Of a stretch of DNA of 41,425 bases, positions 35,610 through 41,425 are shown piece by piece. Numbering within the stretch: the stretch's first letter is position 1; each line of letters starts with the position of its first letter. Under the pieces are notes generated by a model that was not told where the DNA came from, did no database searches, and saw only the letters and a list, made by a program, of their open reading frames with translations. The translations under genes were made by a program, and so were the position numbers. Source of the DNA: Cytophagales bacterium (GTDB lineage: Bacteria > Bacteroidota > Bacteroidia > Cytophagales > 172606-1); NCBI GenBank assembly GCA_030448185.1, contig JAUJNL010000055.1:1-41425 (forward strand), given 5' to 3'.

Positions 35610-36695
35610 ATTAACGTGAGTTTTGGGGATAATTAACTGAGAGTAAGGGAGTTAAAAACAAGAATCCAACATAGTTGTTCAGAAGACAGTTAAAGGAGTT
35701 TGACAAAACCAAGAAACTGTACCGATGAGAACTATATTGGACACAACTAAATTAGTGGAAATCTTTGTGGTTTGTGATGATATGAGTAAAAAACTTTCCG
35801 CCTATTGCCTGGAAAATAACCTCCAGCAGGAAAAGGCCGAACGTTTAATGAGTGAAAGCGAAATGATGACTATTGTCATTTATTATCATCACTCCGGGTT
35901 TAAGAAGATGCTTTAAGTACTACTACCAACAGATCATCCAGAAAGTGTTTGGCTCTTATTTTCCTAAGTCTTACTCCTACTGCCGGTTTGTGCATCTGAT
36001 GGGAGAAGTAAACTTTCCTTTGTTTGTCTTGCTTACCGCTTATCGCCTGAGTTGTATGAGTGAAGGTAACTACGTGGATGCCACTAAACTGGTGGTATCT
36101 CACAATAAACGCATTCCCTCTCATAAAACCTTTGCCAAAGCAGCTAAAAGAGGCAAAAGCGCTACGGGTTGGTTTTTCGGTTTTAAACTTCATGCCGTGA
36201 TCAATCACTGCTAGCCGATGATACTCAACGTTTCAGGTATAGGCCAATTAGTGGTCTTTCAGATTACCCCGGGCAACGTAGCCGATAATACTCCTTCGTT
36301 GCTCGAAAAGCTCACCTCTCGCCTCAAAGGCTTTCTTTATGGGGATGCTGGTTATATTAGTTCCATTGCGGCAAGTCTCAAGGCAAGAGACTTGCACTTA
36401 ATCACTAAACTCCGGAAAACATGAAACCTCAGGACTTAAGCCCGGAGCAAAAGTATTACTTAGGCCATAGAGGTCTGATTGAAACCTGCTTTGACCAGTT
36501 AAAGAACCTCTGTGATATGGACCACTCTCGTCACCGTAGTGTTAAAAACTTCTTGGTTAATCTCTTCTCCGCACTCATCGCTTATACTCTTATGGATACC
36601 TTTCCTCAAATTCCCACTTACGTCTTCAAACTCGGAAAAGGTGAATCATTAAATATTGTACTTATCTGATAATTCTTCCCAAAACTCACGTTAAT
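35610..36695. mobile_element. IS982-family insertion sequence with terminal inverted repeats
   Basis: The left end ATTAACGTGAGTTTTGGGGA at 35610-35629, continuing to 35635, matches the reverse complement of 36670-36695 with a few mismatches. This bounds a 1086-bp element around an IS982-type transposase. No target-site duplication is obvious on the flanks. The element is probably defective because the transposase is broken. Confidence 0.82.
35725..36669 (+). pseudogene. IS982-family transposase, broken
   Basis: Pieces of one DDE transposase in order: MRTILDTTKLVEIFVVCDDM to IVIYYHHSGFKKML; CFKYYYQQIIQKVFGSYFPK through NYVDATKLVVSHNKRIPSHK to FGFKLHAVINH; GQLVVFQITPGNVADN and GDAGYISSIAASL; then DLSPEQKYYLGHRGLIETCF. 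The lesions are a net one-base change near 35903, an in-frame block of about 33 nt with a TAG between HAVINH and GQLVVF (near 36209-36241), and a one-base loss in the A run at about 36416-36420. The last piece is a clean frame from 36421 to the stop. The Asp residues of the catalytic triad are still visible. Confidence 0.82.
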
Positions 36696-36930
36696 AATCA
36701 AAAAATAAACAACAAACCAAGTAAGAACAAAAATCACAAATTGACAAACAAAAACCCAGGCACTATAAGGAAAAAAATAGTTGTAAACCGATATATGGTA
36801 TTCTTGTTGGCTTAAAAATTAGGGACTCTCTAAAATTAATAAAATCTAACGCAAAAAAATACTCATCTATTAGACATTAGTACGATTAAATTTCTATATT
36901 GACTGGTTTTTCACTTTTTGCGCATTTTCG
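36696..36930. other. AT-rich gap between two transposase genes
   Basis: About 235 nt, noticeably richer in A and T than the rest of the window, without an open frame, hairpin or repeat that I can name. It is probably the flank of the IS5-like element; no terminal inverted repeat for that element could be identified. Confidence 0.35.
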
Positions 36931-37853
36931 ATGTATTCTTTAGCTTCCGTACGACAACAGGCGAGTGTATTTTTGTCCTTAACTGGATTGCAACCGGAGG
37001 AGTTTGACTACCTGTTACCTTATTTTTCCCCGGCTTGAAGTCATATCACCGGCATTACGATCTGAAAGGCAACAGAAGAGTAATTCTAAATTTAAAGAAG
37101 CTAAAAACAGCAGTTTGCCTAACGACGGAGATAAACTGTTTTTTGTGCTTGCTACTTGAAAAACAACGCGTTGCAGACGTTCATCGGCTTTGCCTTTGGC
37201 TTGTCCCAATCGAAAACCTCGCAGTGGCTCAAAGTCTTACTCCCCTTGTTAGAGAAGAGTGTAAGGCAAGCTAAACAACTCCCCGCCCGTTCCCAAGCGC
37301 AACTTGATCAGGCTTTGCAATCGGAGAGAGAGAAGATATTTTGGGTAGATGCGACTGAAAGACCCCTTCCCCGTTCTACCGATCCCGATAATCAACCGGA
37401 AGACTACTCGGGCAAGACCTATCAGCATGCGGTAAAAAACACCTTGCTTACTGACTCGACGGGAAGCGTTCAGTACTTAAGTCAGCGCTTTGAAGGAAAG
37501 TGCCATGACAAGAAAATGCTCGATGAAGAACCGATCTGCTTGCCGGAGGACTCCATTCTCTTCCAGGATTTAGGCTATCTGGGACACAAACCGGAAGGAG
37601 TCTTTCTGGCAATGCCTGAGAAAAAACCTAAAAACAAAGAACTCTCCCCTGACCTACAAAAAGCCACTAACCAACTCCTGAACTCTTTCCGGGTTAGCCT
37701 CGAACATACTATTAGTGGGGTAAAACGACTTCGTATCGTCAAAGATATCCTTCGCCTGAAAGGGTATGCTGTCCGTGACCAAGTCATGCTCTGGCCTGCG
37801 GATTGCATAAGCTGCGACTTACCTTTCGTGCCCCTGACGGTTCTATTGCTTAA
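36931..37853 (+). pseudogene. IS5-like (DDE_Tnp_4) transposase, three single-base breaks
   Basis: Joined, the protein starts at ATG 36931 (MYSLASVRQQASVFLSLTGL) and has a helix-turn-helix region (NALQTFIGFAFGLSQSKTSQ) and a DDE_Tnp_4 catalytic domain. The three acidic positions lie in FWVDATERP, FQDLGYLGH and the Glu of EHTISGVKRLRIVKD. Breaks occur near 37037, near 37150-37156 (one T lost before YLKNNALQ) and near 37795 (one base lost; the native ending is then ACGLHKLRLTFRAPDGSIA, with TAA at 37851). The element boundaries are not visible. It shares no sequence with the neighbouring IS982 or IS1 elements. Confidence 0.8.
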
Positions 37854-37939
37854 TCTAAAATCGTAATAACCTCTATTATTGGGAGTGAAAAGTATATTAG
37901 CAGAATGGCCCCTAATGGGTAAAAAGCATTCTTTTTTTT

Positions 37940-38781
37940 GGTAGAGCTCTAAAAGTAATGATGGGAGGAAGAAAGCCGCAGTAGGGGTACTATTGAGGTG
38001 ACTAAACTTCAAATTACGATGGGAAATAAGATTTCCTGCTCCTACTGCGGCTCGACAAAGGTAGTCAGAAACGGAAGAACCTATTACGGGAAAGCTCGGG
38101 GCAAATGCAAAAGTTGCCATAAGCAATTGGTGCTAGAACGCAAGAATAAAAGTTTAACCCCTGAAGAAAAGAAACGGATTGCGTTATTATTGTTAGAACG
38201 AATTTGCTTGGAGGGGATTTGTCGGGTGCTGGAAATCACTTCTTATCACGTCTATCAGTATAGGGATGAACTTTATGAAGAAATACCTTCCGATTTGCCT
38301 GCGCAAGTAGCCACTACTGCCCAAATTGACTTACAAATACTTGAATGCGAAACGGATGAGTTATGGTCATTTGTGCACAAGAAAGCCAACAAACAATGGG
38401 TAGCGCTCATACTACGCAGATAGGATTGGTAGCGCAAGACCGAGAAAGCAGACAAATTTTAGCCGTTCATGTAGGTAACCGGGGAGCAGAAGGAGCCCGA
38501 GGTCTTTGGCAAGCGATTCCGGAGATCTACCGGCAAAACGCTACTTTTTATACTGATCATTGGCAACCTTACAAGAAGGTAATTCCTCAAGAAAAGCATC
38601 CCTACCGCAAAACCAAAAAAGACACTAATCATATTGAGCGATGCTTCTGTACGCTTCGCCAAAAGAGCTTCCCGACTCGTTAGATTAGCTCTATCTTTTT
38701 CTAAAAGACTTGACCGTCACCCTAACGCCATTCGTTTCTTTGCCGCTAACTACAATCTATCATTACTTTTATAGCACTACC
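37940..38781. mobile_element. IS1-family insertion sequence with 23-bp ends
   Basis: The ends at 37940-37962 and 38759-38781 are 23-bp inverted repeats with two mismatches (GGTAGAGCTCTAAAAGTAAT and the complement of ATTACTTTTATAGCACTACC, each plus GAT/ATC). The element is 842 bp. It sits in a T run: eight T flank the left end and seven the right, which would hide a target duplication. The transposase stop overlaps the right end, as is common for compact IS1-type elements. Confidence 0.85.
38019..38774 (+). pseudogene. IS1-family transposase, frame broken twice
   Basis: The protein begins (ATG 38019; a GTG at 37998 is an alternative) with an InsA-like zinc finger (ISCSYCGSTKVVRNG, RGKCKSCHKQ) and a helix-turn-helix. 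The InsB-like catalytic part follows (CETDELWSFVHKKANKQWVA). After VAL the frame breaks at a block of about 23 nt (near 38406-38430); it resumes as AQDRESRQILAVHVGNRGAE. A direct repeat GGTAGCGC frames the block. A second break, one extra A near 38661, separates RQ from ASRLVRLALSFSKRLDRHPN, which runs to TAG 38772-38774. IS1 can use programmed frameshifting, but these breaks are not at an InsA/InsB junction. Confidence 0.8.
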
Positions 38782-38905
38782 TTTTTTTAATAATTTCATA
38801 AAGTTCTCCATTCTTTCTTAATCCCTTTTAGATTTCTTTAATTCTTATCCCCATCCTTTTCCATCCCATTATAAGCTAAACGGTAATCGCTAATAAGCTT
38901 CTTTC

Positions 38906-41425
38906 CTACTGTTTGGGAACGGGCTGTTTGCCGCTGTCAAAATAGACCCAGTCCAGGTTCAAAAGGTTATTCCTGGCGCTGCCCGTGTTCCGGAATACGA
39001 GATACAAGTCATGGAAGCCGCTGGTATTGGCTAAAGAGGCAGTTACGAGTTGCATGACTTCTTCCTTGGCGCCGGTTTGCGGCACTTCGGCCTGACCCAC
39101 CAGCGGACCATCCGGGCCATCCAGTCTTACTTCAATGCGGCTTCCGGTCGTACTGCTCCCCGTTCGAAACACCAGATTGCCAATGGAAGTAAGGTCCACG
39201 TTTTTCAAACCGATGTAGGAACCGTCCTGCACGTTACCCACAAAAGACATGGTAGAACCATCGAGGTGCCGGCGGCTATTGTTTTTATACAAGTCAAATT
39301 CTTCAGCCTGCACTTTCGGATGCCGCAGGATCAATAGACTGCTTCCCGTGAGGGCACCCGTAACCGGATTTCCTTTGTCAGTATAACTGGCCCGGATAAT
39401 ATAAGACCCTGTACTATTGGTACTTGCGTGTTCAGCCGTAGTTACGGTGCCCTTCAGCGGTAAAGCAATATTTCCTTTATCACTCAGCGACAAAATGTAC
39501 TTCACCATTTCGGCGGCTTCTTCTTTGGTATGCTGCGGGTGAGCGGCCATTACGTTTTTGCCCCAGTTGCCGTTACCCCCGTTCAGGATCTTATTTGCCA
39601 GGGTATCCCGTACCCGCTTGCCCTTGTACCGCTCAGCCACAGCAAGATAACTCGGTCCGATAGATTTTTTGGTCATGTCGTGGCAGGAGTTGCAGTCACT
39701 GTTGTTGATCAGCGTTTTGCCTTTCAAAAACTGCACGCCGCCGGTCATCTGCGTATTGGAGGCTAGCAAGGCCAGGTCTTTGCCTTCTTTCAGGTAATCA
39801 AAGGATACAAATACGGCCGAAGTATCAATGCCTTGCGTCACGGTGCCGTCTTCCTTGTCCGTTACCTGTACCTGATACTTCAGCTTCTGATGGTCGTAGT
39901 AGAAGGTGCGGCTTGGCCCATCCAGGTCAATGGAAACCTGCGGTGTTTCGTTGCCTACTTTGACTTCAATTTCGGCGGTGGCTTTTTTGCCTTCTTTGTC
40001 GGTTACGGTCACGGATGGACGGTACACACCGGGTTTGTTGTAGGTCACGGTTGCCGTGGTGCCATTACCCTTACTGTTCGCGGCCTCGCCCAGGTTCCAG
40101 GCATAGGATAATTGATCATTCTTGTCGTAGTCCATCGACTTGGCAGCCGACAAGGATACGGTAAGCGGCGTGGCTCCCACGGTTTTATCGGCGGTGAGTT
40201 TGGCCACGGGCCGGCGGTTGCCTTCCACGTAGGTGATTTTTACCAGGCGGGAGTCCGGGTTGTGTTCAAAGTAATTAGCCCCGTATTGCAGCACGTACAA
40301 GGCTCCGTCCGGACCAAACTTCATATCAATCGGCTTGTACCATTCCTGATCGGGCAGGAAAGGTTCAATTTTAGCCAGGTCTCCGTTTTTATCGAATGAT
40401 ACTACTTTGACCCAGCTGCGGGCCCATTCGTAGATGAAAAGTTTACCATCGTAATACGCCGGAAAACGGCTGGCGGCCGGAAAATCAGCCATGTAATACA
40501 CCGGGCCCGCCATGGCACTCCGCGAACCTTTCCCCAGGATCGGAAACTCGCTGGATTCGCCGTACGGGTACCAGATCATCGGTTTCTGAGCCGGAGGCAG
40601 CACTTTAGCCCCGGTATTGTTGGGCGAATGGTTTTCGGGACGTTCCGGATTAAACCGCAGTCCTATCTTATTGGTGGCAAAATCAAAATCGGCATAGGCT
40701 TTATTATCAGCGACAAAATAGGGCCAGCCATAATTGCCTGCCTTCCGGGCCTGGTTCCACTCGTCGTGACTCTGCGGGCCGCGTTCATTGCTGATGCCGC
40801 CATCGGGACCTACGTCGCCCCAGTACACGAAGCCGTTGCGGTCATCCACGGTAAAGCGGAAGGCATTGCGCGTACCCATGACGTAAATCTCGGGTTTGCC
40901 CCCGGAGCCATCTTTAGGGAACAGGTTGCCATCGGGAATGGTATAGGTGCCGTTGGGCTCGGGATGAATGCGCAAAATTTTGCCCCGCAAGTCGTGGGTG
41001 TTGCCGGAAGATTTCTGGGCATCGAAGGGAGCCCGGCCGGGCCGTTCATCAATGGGCGTAAACCCGTCTGATTCTTTCGAACTGGTGTTGTCACCCGTAG
41101 AAATATACAAGTCTCCGTTAGGACCAAATTCCAGGTGACCGCCCGAATGGCAGCAGGTTTCGCGCTGCGTAGGGATTTCCAGCACAATCTTCTCCGAACT
41201 CCGGATAATACTGTCGCCAATCATCTCGAAGCGGGATACATTTTGCTTGGGAATACTGCCGGTGGGAGAATAGTTAATGTATATCCAGTGATTCTGCTCA
41301 AAGTTGGGGTCCAGGGCCACGCCCAGCATGCCGTCTTCATAATTGCCGGTAATGCTTACGTCAAAGTGGGCAATTACGCGGGTATTCTTTTTTACCGGAT
41401 CGTAAAGTTTTACATCGCCGCGGCG
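38906..41425 (-). CDS. Secreted PQQ-type sugar dehydrogenase-like protein with PKD, cytochrome c and carbohydrate-binding regions, 5' part cut
   Basis: The frame enters from the window edge (41425) and covers 839 residues. From the N-terminal side: a glucose/sorbosone dehydrogenase-like propeller (GMLGVALDPNFEQNHWIYIN, CHSGGHLEFGPNGDLYISTG); a PKD domain (PVAKLTADKTVGATPLTVSL); a monohaem cytochrome c region with haem motif CNSCH; and a C-terminal beta-rich domain resembling a family 6 carbohydrate-binding module (KVQAEEFDLYKNNSRRHLDG onward). This layout occurs in Bacteroidota proteins that often also carry a ThuA domain; any such part lies outside the window. It probably oxidises a sugar or related alcohol outside the inner membrane, passing electrons to the haem. 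The substrate is not evident. Confidence 0.9.
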   Translation of the reverse strand, partial: RRGDVKLYDPVKKNTRVIAHFDVSITGNYEDGMLGVALDPNFEQNHWIYINYSPTGSIPKQNVSRFEMIGDSIIRSSEKIVLEIPTQRETCCHSGGHLEFGPNGDLYISTGDNTSSKESDGFTPIDERPGRAPFDAQKSSGNTHDLRGKILRIHPEPNGTYTIPDGNLFPKDGSGGKPEIYVMGTRNAFRFTVDDRNGFVYWGDVGPDGGISNERGPQSHDEWNQARKAGNYGWPYFVADNKAYADFDFATNKIGLRFNPERPENHSPNNTGAKVLPPAQKPMIWYPYGESSEFPILGKGSRSAMAGPVYYMADFPAASRFPAYYDGKLFIYEWARSWVKVVSFDKNGDLAKIEPFLPDQEWYKPIDMKFGPDGALYVLQYGANYFEHNPDSRLVKITYVEGNRRPVAKLTADKTVGATPLTVSLSAAKSMDYDKNDQLSYAWNLGEAANSKGNGTTATVTYNKPGVYRPSVTVTDKEGKKATAEIEVKVGNETPQVSIDLDGPSRTFYYDHQKLKYQVQVTDKEDGTVTQGIDTSAVFVSFDYLKEGKDLALLASNTQMTGGVQFLKGKTLINNSDCNSCHDMTKKSIGPSYLAVAERYKGKRVRDTLANKILNGGNGNWGKNVMAAHPQHTKEEAAEMVKYILSLSDKGNIALPLKGTVTTAEHASTNSTGSYIIRASYTDKGNPVTGALTGSSLLILRHPKVQAEEFDLYKNNSRRHLDGSTMSFVGNVQDGSYIGLKNVDLTSIGNLVFRTGSSTTGSRIEVRLDGPDGPLVGQAEVPQTGAKEEVMQLVTASLANTSGFHDLYLVFRNTGSARNNLLNLDWVYFDSGKQPVPKQ

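Noticed and set aside
37998..38700. Programmed -1 frameshift of IS1 as the explanation of the break
   Set aside because: The break is inside the catalytic part, at an extra block of about 23 nt, and not at the usual InsA/InsB junction; a second break is a single extra base.
1..41425. tRNA or rRNA genes
   Set aside because: No T-loop words with a matching cloverleaf, and no rRNA words, were noticed while reading both strands; this was by eye and not a scan.

Overview
The window looks like a chromosomal segment of a Bacteroidota bacterium of the Cytophagales type, close to the Spirosoma/Larkinella group. Signs of this are an ECF sigma / FecR / SusC / SusD locus with an STN-bearing SusC, a secreted M4 protease with a C-terminal secretion-system sorting domain, abundant lipoproteins, AraC regulators of Bacteroidota type and a Mn-catalase. 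This placement is inference; there is no rRNA or other marker gene in the window.

Layout. 1-6.3 kb: a partial DUF6929-like propeller protein, a Mn-catalase, a YeiH-type exporter, a YfcE-like phosphoesterase, a decayed lipoprotein gene and D-aminoacyl-tRNA deacylase. 6.4-10.7 kb: a probable three-gene unit of two lipoproteins and a large M4 metalloprotease. 10.8-15.9 kb: two AraC regulators, a chromate transporter, a small membrane protein and two VOC proteins, one fused to a helical tail. 16-19.6 kb: an exported enolase-superfamily enzyme and two tandem WD40 proteins. 19.8-28.3 kb: sigma, FecR, SusC, SusD and an M20 amidohydrolase all on the minus strand, a self-regulated outer-membrane uptake locus with a leftover SusD tail beyond it. 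28.3-32.1 kb: an AraC regulator (frameshifted), a small membrane protein, a GNAT acetyltransferase and an SDR oxidoreductase.

32.2-38.8 kb is an accessory island. It starts in a truncated histidine-kinase gene and holds a ParE-type toxin/antitoxin pair, an XRE regulator and four degenerate transposase genes (ISAs1, IS982, IS5-like, IS1). Terminal inverted repeats could be read for ISAs1, IS982 and IS1. Three diverged copies of a roughly 150-nt multi-hairpin repeat punctuate the island. The stems change sequence between copies while keeping pairing. Just after the first copy lies a strongly foldable stretch of about 250 nt with no coding explanation, the best candidate here for an undescribed RNA. 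From 38.9 kb to the window end is a large secreted PQQ-dehydrogenase-like / PKD / cytochrome c protein cut by the window edge.

A caveat for the whole window: at least nine otherwise well-preserved reading-frame breaks outside the transposases are single-base changes, mostly in homopolymer runs. Some may be assembly errors rather than real pseudogenes.
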